A stretch of 64,000 nucleotides of DNA from Marisa cornuarietis. Lineage: Eukaryota > Mollusca > Gastropoda > Architaenioglossa > Ampullariidae. Positions 60,701 through 64,000 of the stretch are shown in pieces. The stretch spans positions 310,001 through 374,000 of the forward strand of contig SMMW01000024.1 of NCBI GenBank assembly GCA_004794655.1, given 5' to 3'. The number at the start of each line of letters is the position of its first letter. Position 1 is the first letter of the stretch. The notes beneath the pieces are model-generated. The model did not search any database and was not told the DNA's origin. It was given only the letters and a program-made list of their open reading frames with translations. A program made the translations under genes and the position numbers.

Positions 60701-61121
60701 TACTATCACTAAAGCATGTAATACTACTCCTAATGAGTAATAGCACTTAGGTGAATGCTATACCAATTTCTACATCCCTAAAATGTAGAGAGGAAATAGT
60801 TCTTGTCCTTCCTTCCTTCTTGTTTAAGGCAATACATAACGGTTCTTTACAATGATCAAAAGGTCAGGATTATAAACTTTTGATTGGTTGAGATTTACAT
60901 GCTCACACACTTGTCTTGAAACTGAAAAACGTCGCTTAAGACCTATTATACTTTATTAAATGTTATAATGGGCCTGTACTCACACTACCTAGCCACCCCA
61001 ACCTCAAACTATCTGGTGCAACGGTTCCTTTCATTAGTGTATTAAAGCGGTGCAATACTTACGAATTTGTGTGTAGATAGTCAAAGCTAAGTTGAGCTCT
61101 GCTCAAAGTGTTGTACGCCAT
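34148..61121 (-). CDS. MORC2: MORC2 ortholog, full gene of 30 coding exons
   Basis: This gene encodes a MORC-family GHKL ATPase of about 1,048 residues. In vertebrates MORC2 is a nuclear, ATP-dependent dimerising chromatin compactor that works with the HUSH complex to silence transposons and intronless genes. I joined 30 exons by GT-AG sites and reading phase; the sum is 3,147 nt with one stop codon. The order is ATPase head (about 1-285), coiled coil CC1 (about 285-362), transducer and linker (363-500), CW zinc finger (504-541), coiled coil CC2 (about 545-585), basic/Pro-rich/acidic linker (585-836), chromo-like domain (about 837-893) and a C-terminal coiled-coil segment (936-1048). Human MORC2 has 1,032 residues and the same order. 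Start: the first ATG leads into [15 protein letters not shown], matching the family N-terminus. The identity is certain; individual splice sites are inferred without transcripts. Confidence 0.96.
34531..34701 (-). mobile_element. tRNA-derived SINE, family B, in MORC2 intron 29
   Basis: On the minus strand it reads GGTGGCGCAACGTTTAGCGT, GTGAAGGTTGCCTGTCC, B box GGGTTCAGCTCTCGTC and CTTAGTTGCTGGATCGGCG with a TAAAACACCAA-type end (here GTGAAACACC). It is in the sense orientation of MORC2, between its last two coding exons. Confidence 0.87.
34929..35045 (-). CDS. MORC2: MORC2 coding exon 29 (residues 981-1019), coiled coil
   Basis: The exon encodes a charged helix ([15 protein letters not shown]) for the C-terminal coiled coil. 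Two in-frame acceptors lie 18 nt apart. I chose the upstream one (exon start 35045) because it adds LVSNFQ, matching human LCNSYQ after GLQN. Use of 35027 would shorten the protein by six residues. Confidence 0.88.
35420..35552 (-). CDS. MORC2: MORC2 coding exon 28 (residues 936-980)
   Basis: The exon encodes [20 protein letters not shown] and [17 protein letters not shown], matching human [20 protein letters not shown]. This is a well-conserved C-terminal motif of the family. The donor is GTATGT. Confidence 0.95.
35766..35893 (-). CDS. MORC2: MORC2 coding exon 27 (residues 894-936), Ser/Thr/Ala-rich
   Basis: The exon encodes a disordered linker ([20 protein letters not shown]). It starts in phase 0 and joins the next exon to give [14 protein letters not shown]. 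It is supported by frame and splice sites rather than conservation. Confidence 0.82.
36397..36433 (-). CDS. MORC2: MORC2 coding exon 26 (residues 881-893)
   Basis: This 37-nt exon encodes [12 protein letters not shown], equal to human VEKGSEDVRLMK, and closes the chromo-like domain. It was found by frame and family match; the acceptor is CGTCAG and the donor AAG|GTAAAG. Confidence 0.9.
37090..38420. promoter_or_regulatory. GC-rich block inside MORC2 intron 25
   Basis: CpG-rich parts at 37180-37430 and 38050-38260 stand out from the AT-rich intron. The downstream edge (38270-38400) combines homeodomain-type (CAATTAAATT, TAATGATTA), forkhead (GTAAACAAAG), GC-box (GGGCGGGG) and A/T-rich CArG-like motifs. 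It may be an internal promoter or enhancer. Confidence 0.35.
39266..39415 (+). mobile_element. Possible diverged tRNA-related SINE
   Basis: GCCTGTTGGCCTAGTGGACC is A-box-like, and the far end ATAAAACCCAACC resembles the family B end. No clear B box. It lies upstream of MORC2 exon 26, inside intron 25. Confidence 0.35.
40325..40414 (-). CDS. MORC2: MORC2 coding exon 25 (residues 851-881), chromo-like domain
   Basis: The exon encodes HAGVVVRVN and [18 protein letters not shown], matching human YTGRVTAVEV and VRWKVKFDYVP. It precedes the longest intron of the gene, 3.9 kb. Confidence 0.94.
40888..40930 (-). CDS. MORC2: MORC2 coding exon 24 (residues 837-851), chromo-like domain
   Basis: This 43-nt exon encodes [15 protein letters not shown], equal to human LHVEVRVNREW at the first strand of the chromo-like domain. 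Confidence 0.92.
41197..41314 (-). CDS. MORC2: MORC2 coding exon 23 (residues 798-837)
   Basis: This Ser/Glu/Asp-rich exon ([18 protein letters not shown]) leads into the chromo-like domain. The acceptor is GGCAG and the donor G|GTGAGT. Confidence 0.88.
41613..41882 (-). CDS. MORC2: MORC2 coding exon 22 (residues 708-797), acidic segment
   Basis: The exon encodes [13 protein letters not shown], matching human SRKRSVAVSDEEE, then an acidic run ([12 protein letters not shown]) and a basic stretch VKKSKT. It is phase 0 on both sides; the donor is CAG|GTGAGA. Confidence 0.92.
42104..42358 (-). CDS. MORC2: MORC2 coding exon 21 (residues 623-707), Pro/Ser-rich linker
   Basis: The exon has proline runs ([18 protein letters not shown]) and many SP and TP sites, as in the human linker. 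It is predicted to be disordered and to contain phosphorylation sites and nuclear-localisation signals. It is phase 0 on both sides. Confidence 0.9.
42714..42827 (-). CDS. MORC2: MORC2 coding exon 20 (residues 585-622)
   Basis: The exon encodes a low-complexity basic linker, including [15 protein letters not shown]. It is phase 0 on both sides. The linker is poorly conserved in the family, so support comes from frame and splice sites. Confidence 0.85.
43010..43048 (-). CDS. MORC2: MORC2 coding exon 19 (residues 572-584)
   Basis: This 39-nt exon encodes [13 protein letters not shown], continuing CC2; human has KIRQQQEKLEALQ. It is phase 0 on both sides and so could be skipped without a frameshift. 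Confidence 0.9.
43436..43613. mobile_element. hAT-type MITE
   Basis: This 178-bp element starts CAGTGGTTTTCAAACT and ends with the degraded inverted copy TTTTGAAAACACATG. The interior repeats GTACCAC on both arms. It is flanked by TCATAAAA (43428-43435) and TTATAAAA (43614-43621), 7 of 8 matching. It lies in MORC2 intron 18. Confidence 0.85.
44045..44138 (-). CDS. MORC2: MORC2 coding exon 18 (residues 540-571), fourth CW cysteine and CC2
   Basis: The exon follows a 3.2-kb intron and encodes Cys541, then a Lys/Glu-rich helix ([16 protein letters not shown]) equal to coiled coil CC2. The donor is GAG|GTCAGA. Confidence 0.92.
45652..46435 (+). mobile_element. 5'-truncated non-LTR retrotransposon (reverse transcriptase C-terminal part)
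   Basis: A reverse-transcriptase fragment opens at ADDIVILSS (the catalytic [FY]ADD motif minus its first residue), followed by [31 protein letters not shown] and LLYGSECW, then WRWLGHV and a C-terminal [13 protein letters not shown]. Frameshifts near 46100-46130 and 46250-46290 break the frame, so it is dead. It ends in a TAAG-type simple repeat and is bounded by a perfect 13-bp duplication, TAGTGTATTTTGA, at 45639-45651 and 46436-46448. It lies in MORC2 intron 17, antisense to the gene. The exact clade (RTE, CR1 or other) is not decided. Confidence 0.92.
46704..46880 (+). mobile_element. tRNA-derived SINE, family B, copy with target duplication
   Basis: The copy starts GGGCGACTCAGTGGCGCAAC (A-box region), has a B-box-like GGGTGTAGCTCTC and continues with the family body (GGCATCTG, CTTAGTTGCTGGCTCG, TAAAACACCAA). 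An 8-bp direct repeat AATACCCC at 46696-46703 and 46881-46888 brackets it. Relative to the other copies it lacks the TTTACAGGGCTGGC part. Confidence 0.85.
46895..47071. mobile_element. hAT-type MITE with perfect 8-bp TSD
   Basis: This 177-bp element has termini CAGCGTTTCTCAACCT and, inverted, CCGCGGTTCTCAACCT. It is flanked by the identical 8-mer CCTTAGAG at 46887-46894 and 47072-47079. An 8-bp duplication plus CAGNG-type ends is the hAT signature. The interior has a C-run/G-run palindrome and no coding capacity. It sits in MORC2 intron 17, abutting the SINE. Confidence 0.92.
47317..47422 (-). CDS. MORC2: MORC2 coding exon 17 (residues 505-540), CW zinc finger
   Basis: The exon encodes [11 protein letters not shown] and [10 protein letters not shown]. 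Cys507 and Cys530 are zinc ligands; the fourth, Cys541, is in the next exon. The CxxC...KWR...W.CSMNPD pattern is diagnostic for the CW domain. Confidence 0.96.
48049..48152 (-). CDS. MORC2: MORC2 coding exon 16 (residues 470-505), first CW cysteine
   Basis: The exon encodes [20 protein letters not shown] and [14 protein letters not shown]. Cys504 is the first zinc ligand of the CW domain. Thr501 sits where other CW domains have a cage tryptophan, as in human MORC2. Confidence 0.95.
48431..48455 (-). CDS. MORC2: MORC2 coding exon 15, 25-nt microexon (residues 462-470)
   Basis: This 25-nt exon encodes IQQGITQFW, matching human AQRGIIKFW. The acceptor is TTTTAG and the donor GTGAGT. It is the second microexon in a row with tiny coding content. 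Confidence 0.9.
48711..48760. repeat. (CT)n(CA)n...(TA)n compound microsatellite
   Basis: CT, CA and then TA runs directly downstream (gene strand) of MORC2 exon 14; the exon ends at 48769. Confidence 0.9.
48769..48903 (-). CDS. MORC2: MORC2 coding exon 14 (residues 417-462)
   Basis: The exon encodes [19 protein letters not shown] and [17 protein letters not shown], almost identical to human MORC2. The donor is the weaker A|GTTAGT. Confidence 0.95.
49349..49368 (-). CDS. MORC2: MORC2 coding exon 13, 20-nt microexon (residues 410-417)
   Basis: Only 20 nt long, it encodes NCSGVI plus split codons, giving GGVNCSGVIG where human has GGMACGGVVG. It is flanked by a polypyrimidine acceptor (TTTACAG) and a GTGAGT donor. 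Without it the flanking exons do not join in frame. Confidence 0.9.
49945..50085 (-). CDS. MORC2: MORC2 coding exon 12 (residues 363-410)
   Basis: The exon encodes [18 protein letters not shown] and [16 protein letters not shown], closely matching human NFVFGVNIEHRDLDGMFI and [25 protein letters not shown] donor keeps frame with the microexon that follows. Confidence 0.95.
50765..50850 (-). CDS. MORC2: MORC2 coding exon 11 (residues 335-363)
   Basis: The exon encodes [18 protein letters not shown] and a lysine-rich end, the returning helix of CC1. The donor is GAG|GTAAGT. Confidence 0.93.
51271..51316 (-). CDS. MORC2: MORC2 coding exon 10 (residues 319-334)
   Basis: This 46-nt exon encodes [15 protein letters not shown], at the tip of the CC1 hairpin. 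It equals the human TLEVRLGGDLTRDSR segment. The donor is AGG|GTAAGA. Confidence 0.92.
51949..52194 (-). CDS. MORC2: MORC2 coding exon 9 (residues 237-319), start of CC1
   Basis: The exon encodes [19 protein letters not shown] and [20 protein letters not shown], then the charged helix of coiled coil CC1, which is specific to MORC2 within the family. The arginine-rich segment 240-247 is the region of human Arg252, the commonest neuropathy position; the exact alignment needs a check. Confidence 0.95.
52725..52942 (-). CDS. MORC2: MORC2 coding exon 8 (residues 165-237)
   Basis: The exon encodes [18 protein letters not shown] and [14 protein letters not shown], the transducer-like part of the MORC head. 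It ends in an acidic loop (SDYDSDEG) whose sequence differs from the vertebrate one. Confidence 0.95.
53376..53450 (-). CDS. MORC2: MORC2 coding exon 7 (residues 140-164)
   Basis: The exon encodes [19 protein letters not shown], matching the family VIVPLPTWNARTREPVTDN segment. It is phase 0 at both ends. The acceptor is TTTTAG. Confidence 0.94.
54215..54335 (-). mobile_element. tRNA-related SINE fragment
   Basis: On the minus strand GCTTCAGGGCCAGAGTGTTC is followed about 50 bp later by GATGTGGGTTCGAGCTAGG, a good B box. The spacing suits a tRNA-derived head. It directly abuts the hAT element at 54348. It has no similarity I can see to families A or B. Confidence 0.5.
54348..54570. mobile_element. 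hAT-type MITE
   Basis: This 223-bp element has ends CAGTGGAGCCCAACCT and, inverted, CAGGTGTGCCCAACCT. The flanks GTCTAGAG (54340-54347) and GTTTAGAG (54571-54578) match at 7 of 8 bases. It is non-coding and lies in MORC2 intron 6. Confidence 0.88.
55046..55154 (-). CDS. MORC2: MORC2 coding exon 6 (residues 103-139)
   Basis: The exon encodes [16 protein letters not shown] and [12 protein letters not shown], nearly identical to human MORC2. It completes motif III and the central beta sheet of the ATPase. The donor is GAG|GTGAGT. Confidence 0.95.
55380..55470 (-). CDS. MORC2: MORC2 coding exon 5 (residues 73-103), ATP lid
   Basis: The exon encodes [13 protein letters not shown] and GMYGNGLKS, the ATP lid and glycine-rich motif III (residues 95-103). 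Ser84 aligns with human Ser87, a known neuropathy site. An acceptor after TTTAAAG gives TETADIV, which matches the family better than the AG ten bases further on. Confidence 0.93.
55701..55850 (-). mobile_element. tRNA-derived SINE, family B, in MORC2 intron 4
   Basis: On the minus strand it reads GTGAAGGTTGCCTGTCC, GGGTTCATCTCTC, GGCATCTGTTTACAAGGCGG and CTTAGTTGCTGGCTTGGC. The A-box end is more degraded than in the other copies. Confidence 0.83.
56671..56712. repeat. (CT)n(CA)n compound microsatellite
   Basis: CT units with one TA interruption, then CA units, in MORC2 intron 4. Confidence 0.9.
56755..56830 (+). mobile_element. Retroelement tail, GCGCTATATAAAT...(AAT)n
   Basis: AAAGCGCATTGAGTCGACTC is followed by AAAATTGCGCTATATAAATC and (AATA)n. 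It is the clearest 3' tail of the family and lies in MORC2 intron 4. Confidence 0.65.
57125..57193 (-). CDS. MORC2: MORC2 coding exon 4 (residues 50-73), GHKL motif II
   Basis: The exon encodes [18 protein letters not shown]. The DDGEGM motif (residues 65-70) is the DxGxG nucleotide-binding motif of GHKL ATPases. The donor is A|GTAAGT. Confidence 0.96.
57365..57460 (+). mobile_element. Diverged retroelement tail with (ATT)n end
   Basis: GTAAAGTGCTCTGGG, ATGTAAATGCTCATC and a terminal (ATT)n match the tail layout of the family loosely. It lies in MORC2 intron 3. Confidence 0.45.
57782..57816 (-). CDS. MORC2: MORC2 coding exon 3 (residues 38-50)
   Basis: This 35-nt exon encodes [11 protein letters not shown], matching DADATRIDIYA of the human ATPase head. 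It leaves one base that completes Glu50 with the next exon. The short length makes it easy for gene predictors to miss. Confidence 0.93.
58081..58134 (-). CDS. MORC2: MORC2 coding exon 2 (residues 20-38), N-box
   Basis: The exon carries GHKL motif I within [10 protein letters not shown]. Glu32 is the predicted general base and Asn36 the Mg-binding residue (human Glu35 and Asn39). The acceptor is TTTCAG and the donor CAG|GTGAAA. Confidence 0.95.
59945..60035. repeat. Degenerate minisatellite
   Basis: Units of 18-25 bp built on GTCAATTCAACCACA recur about four times (AGTCGATTCGACCACAG, AGTCAATTCAACCACAA, TGTCAATTCAACCAAAT). It lies in MORC2 intron 1. Confidence 0.75.
60305..60360 (+). mobile_element. 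Diverged retroelement tail with (ATT)n end
   Basis: AAGGTGCTATACAAGAGAAC followed by (TTA)n parallels the GCGCTATA...(ATT)n tails. It lies in MORC2 intron 1. Confidence 0.4.
61063..61121 (-). CDS. MORC2: MORC2 coding exon 1 (residues 1-20)
   Basis: The exon starts at the ATG at 61121-61119 and encodes [19 protein letters not shown] plus two bases of Ser20. It ends at a strong donor, C|GTAAGT. It is three residues shorter at the N-terminus than human MORC2. In the human structure this arm takes part in the ATP-dependent dimer. Confidence 0.95.
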
Positions 61122-61828
61122 GATGACTCGCGTTGAGGATGTGTCAGTTTTTTACATTTAAATGTTATGTCACTTCACACACTCTGAACGTGCTTCTTTC
61201 AGTCATCCAGAATTTTGCTAGCACTGTACCACGATCTGAAAATGCAATGTTCTCTCAAGTCAGTCTGAACACAAAAGTTAAAGCTTGTCTGTCATAGTGC
61301 CATTCTTTCACATATAAATCCAGGAAATGAAAAAACACGACGAAGGAAGGATTGTTGACGCTGTCATTTTTGTCTGATTGCTTGTATTTTTCAACTGGTT
61401 CATTCAGCAGCCCACCTGAATCGGCGGCAGATTTAGATTTAGAACTCGCCCGACTTGGCTCAAGCAGAGGAATAAACTTGTGAAAAGTAATGTCGCTTCT
61501 ACACCATAAGAAGCGTGAAAGTACTTTTCTTCTTTGTCAGATCAGTTACCAATTATACTGATGGCGTGTACTAGTCTACAGTCAACCTTGGCTAGAACAG
61601 CATTGGTTTAGCGATAAAATCATGTCCGCCATACCGATAATCGGCGGTTGCAGAAAAATATATTCCGATGAAACAATTTTATTTCATTTATTATAATTTT
61701 TAGGAAAATATTATCTTCATCAATGAAAAATATGCTTAAACTCTGAAATATGTTTATTTGAGAACACAAAGTAGTATTATTTAAGTGACTTGTTAGATAC
61801 TCCGACGGACTTTTTAGTTGAAAACAAC
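61122..61828. promoter_or_regulatory. Divergent intergenic region, candidate bidirectional promoter
   Basis: This 0.7-kb gap separates the MORC2 start codon (minus) from the candidate first exon at 61829 (plus). It should hold both transcription starts. A possible 3' splice site on the minus strand (TGCATTTTCAG, about 61236) suggests that MORC2 has an upstream non-coding exon. No TATA box is obvious. It contains a GGCGG/CCGCC pair near 61625-61660. Confidence 0.5.
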
Positions 61829-61928
61829 ATGGCCGCGCTCACGGATTCCGACTCTTCTGAAGATGAAACTTTAACTCTGCGTCTGCAAGAAGCGGTTGTC
61901 ACATCATATACACACAAGTTGTGTGAAG
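61829..61928 (+). CDS. Candidate first coding exon of an unidentified gene, head-to-head with MORC2
   Basis: The ATG at 61829 lies in a strong context (AACATGG) and begins MAALTDSDSSEDETLTLRLQ, continuing EAVVTSYTHKLCE to a donor AAG|GTACTA. The start is acidic and serine-rich, followed by a Leu/Arg/Glu helix. This faintly resembles the N-terminus of CUSTOS-type proteins, but 33 residues are not enough for a name. I found no convincing second exon, so the gene may continue beyond the window. Upstream reading-frame extension lacks an ATG. Confidence 0.45.
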
Positions 61929-62139
61929 GTACTAAATATACAAATGTTGTTATTAAAAGAGTTATTTATTTGTGGCGCTTTGGATGAGTAACACTTCGTT
62001 GTCGATGCCATGTATGACACTAGTAACCAAATATGCGATTGTACTAGAGGTAAACTTTTGCACCTCCGTCAGCATAAGAGCTCTCACGTCGTAGGTACTT
62101 CAACGAGTATATATATATATAAAACTCTCCGTAAAGAAA

Positions 62140-62605
62140 TGTCAGCAATAGACAACCATGTGATTATGGCTAATACAAGGGTTCTAGGTAGTCCTTTGAA
62201 CTTACGTAGAGGAGTAAGATTTCAAGAGCCTTCACTTATCTGGGAACAAGCTTTTGTGAAGGCGGTGACCATCTCCTCCATTCACTGCCTTAGCTTTCCT
62301 AACCATCTGTGCAGGCAGCTGGATCAACTGGGGGAAGTAGGCAGAATCAGCAACAACTTTTCTATGTCGGGTCTCATGACACCTTGATATAAGTAGTTAT
62401 GGACGCCATGAATATCCTAAACTGAAAAAAACTGTAAATCTAACCCAGATCCTGTACTATACCCTACTCCCTAATGCTAGTTCAACCCCCTTTTTCCAGT
62501 TTGCAAAATGTGTCATGGCATTTTGAACCCTTGTTGTGGCCTGAGTGCATACCTTTGCATTCAGAAGCCATTGCTCAGACCACTAAGCTATCTGCTCACT
62601 TTTTT
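62140..62605 (-). mobile_element. SINE family A relative, diverged, possibly two units
   Basis: On the minus strand a tRNA-like head (AGATAGCTTAGTGGTCTGAG, then GGGTTCAAAATGCC) starts near 62605. The body (TTCCCCCAGTTGATCCAGCT, AGCTAAGGCAGTGAATGG, AGGAGATGGTCACC) matches the element at 1461-1732. An extra 150 bp between head and body, compared with that copy, suggests a different subfamily or an insertion. Confidence 0.65.
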
Positions 62606-63599
62606 GTTATTTAGGTGAAGCAGATATTGGAGTAGTTAGTATGGTGTCTGAGGCCAGTTCTGCCCCTGTGTGGTGCAGTGCCTTTTCCTCAGTTGACACA
62701 GCTGTTAAATGGGTGCATGAACCATTGATCTAAAACTGACCCCTTAATGGTTTAGCATAGAAAATTCCGTGACGGGGGGAGGGGAGTAGAGATGAGTAGT
62801 ACTGCTCTCACAAAATGCTGGCTAAGAGATGACAATTGAAGTTTCTAACTCTCCAATGGCCAAAAGGTTATGGGACTACATTGACCTTTTTTAACCCATG
62901 TTATTTGCAGATATATTGCACTTTGTGATTAATAAAGTGTGAATTTCCTGATGACCTACTGCTGCTACACCTGCCTACTTGAAGTTGCATGCTATCATCT
63001 CATAGATGTTGACAAACAATTCATGCAGCTTCAAGTTACTTTTGACTGATCTCTACAAACAAACATGAACACACACAAGCATGCACATTTACAAAAAGAG
63101 TTGCATATGATCAAGATAAAACAGTCTGTTATATTGATGTAAAGAGCAAAACCTATCGACAGGAAGCTAAAACAGCCTCATTCTTCTCCAAAGACTAAAG
63201 TGAAAAGCATGCATCATCTGCAATCCAAAACTAAAGCAGCTGCTGGGAAACAGTTAAGAATAAAGCAGCTGGATTCACATGTGTCATGAGATAACTCTAG
63301 TGGGTAGGTAACAATCGGCGCACTTAGTGTCCAGAGCGCCTTGTTGACAAGCCCTAGGCCCTTTGGCGAGGGAGAAGGGGGCGTTTGTCCAGCGTACAGG
63401 TATTTTGTTTTAAGAAGATCGTGTAAGTGGCGCGTGGAGCAGACGGCTCTAAGTGATTTCGCCGGTCATGCGTGACTGACGGCTGGCTTAACGTCAACAA
63501 AGTCTAGGGAGAGAGAGAAAGATACCTCGAAGGTGCGCACCTGTTTGCCGCCAAACCACGTAAGTAGACAGGGGGAGGGAGGCTAAGGTACATGTAACA
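62606..63599. other. Unassigned stretch at the right end
   Basis: AT-rich to 63300, then GC-rich. A short open stretch ending KQLRIKQLDSHVS with TGA near 63290 has no match I know. It could be intron of the plus-strand gene. Confidence 0.4.
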
Positions 63600-63800
63600 G
63601 CTGCCACCCGTAGGCGTGGCCAATGGTCAGTAGATAGATCCCTCGTGTCGTTTTGGCTATACTTGTTGCTGATTGGATGATGAGTGAGTGACCAATGGCA
63701 TCCCTCGATGTATGTATCTGTGAGAATGTAAAGAGATAAGTAGAGAGACCAGAACACACTTCGCTTACTTTTCGGCAAAACGTCGGAGTGGACGGAGCAA
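63600..63800 (+). promoter_or_regulatory. CCAAT-box cluster, promoter-like
   Basis: Three CCAAT boxes lie at 63620-63624 (+), 63672-63676 (-, as ATTGG) and 63692-63696 (+), with a GC-type element just upstream (GGCGTGGCC). The sequence after about 63770 is non-repetitive and could be a 5' UTR running out of the window. It could equally be an LTR or an intronic promoter. Confidence 0.35.
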
Positions 63801-64000
63801 CGGGTCACTAGCCGAAGTGACTTCAGCTTTCTAACGCCAGCTATACTTCTGCCTCGGACCGAGTCTTAGCCACAAGGGCAAGACTCAGGAGGAAAGAAGT
63901 TGGGTTAGAGAACCTTGAGAGAAGGAGGCAAGTAATTGACGACGGACTGTCAAGACTGCCTGCTGTCGCCGTGGAAGGAAGGGCTACGTGACTGTGGGCT

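Larger units (their letters stand above)
58135..61062 (-). other. MORC2 intron 1
   Basis: This 2.9-kb first intron is AT-rich, with the degenerate minisatellite at 59.95 kb and one diverged retroelement tail. I see no embedded gene. Confidence 0.7.

Noticed and set aside
61790..61828. An N-terminal extension of the plus-strand exon
   Set aside because: The frame is open upstream but begins at TTG, not ATG. The ATG at 61829 has the better context.
1..64000. CRISPR arrays, operons or a microbial defence system
   Set aside because: All tandem repeats are micro- or minisatellites, and coding sequence is split by spliceosomal introns.

Overview
The window is nuclear DNA from an animal, most likely a mollusc. 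This rests on short exons split by long GT-AG introns, a MORC2-type protein that differs throughout from the vertebrate one, dense dinucleotide microsatellites, tRNA-derived SINEs (one with a central segment like those shared by invertebrate SINEs), hAT-type MITEs and non-LTR retrotransposon tails. The species cannot be named from this sequence. There is no bacterial-style operon, rRNA gene, intact tRNA gene or CRISPR array.

The one gene read completely is on the minus strand, 61121 down to 34148. It is a MORC2 ortholog of 30 coding exons whose phases all join, with every intron GT-AG, giving about 1,048 residues (human MORC2 is 1,032). In order it encodes a GHKL ATPase head (N-box, DDGEGM, GMYGNG), a coiled-coil insertion, a CW zinc finger lacking the methyl-lysine cage tryptophan, a basic/proline-rich and acidic linker, a chromo-like domain and a C-terminal coiled coil. 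A polyadenylation signal lies about 110 bp past the stop codon.

Upstream, in head-to-head orientation, 61829-61928 (+) looks like the first coding exon of another gene, with a strong start context, an Asp/Ser-rich N-terminus and a donor site. The intervening 0.7 kb is a candidate bidirectional promoter. The last 400 bp of the window resemble a CCAAT-box promoter.

Positions 1-34,000 hold no gene I can support. They contain microsatellites, SINE copies, LINE relics, a 1,255-bp TTAA-flanked transposon inserted into a LINE tail, and several CpG-rich promoter-like blocks. The MORC2 introns carry insertions with readable target-site duplications: a 784-bp LINE fragment with a 13-bp duplication, a SINE and a hAT MITE side by side, and two more hAT MITEs. 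MORC2 proteins silence transposons in vertebrates, so the repeat load of this locus is of interest, but no new defence system is shown here.
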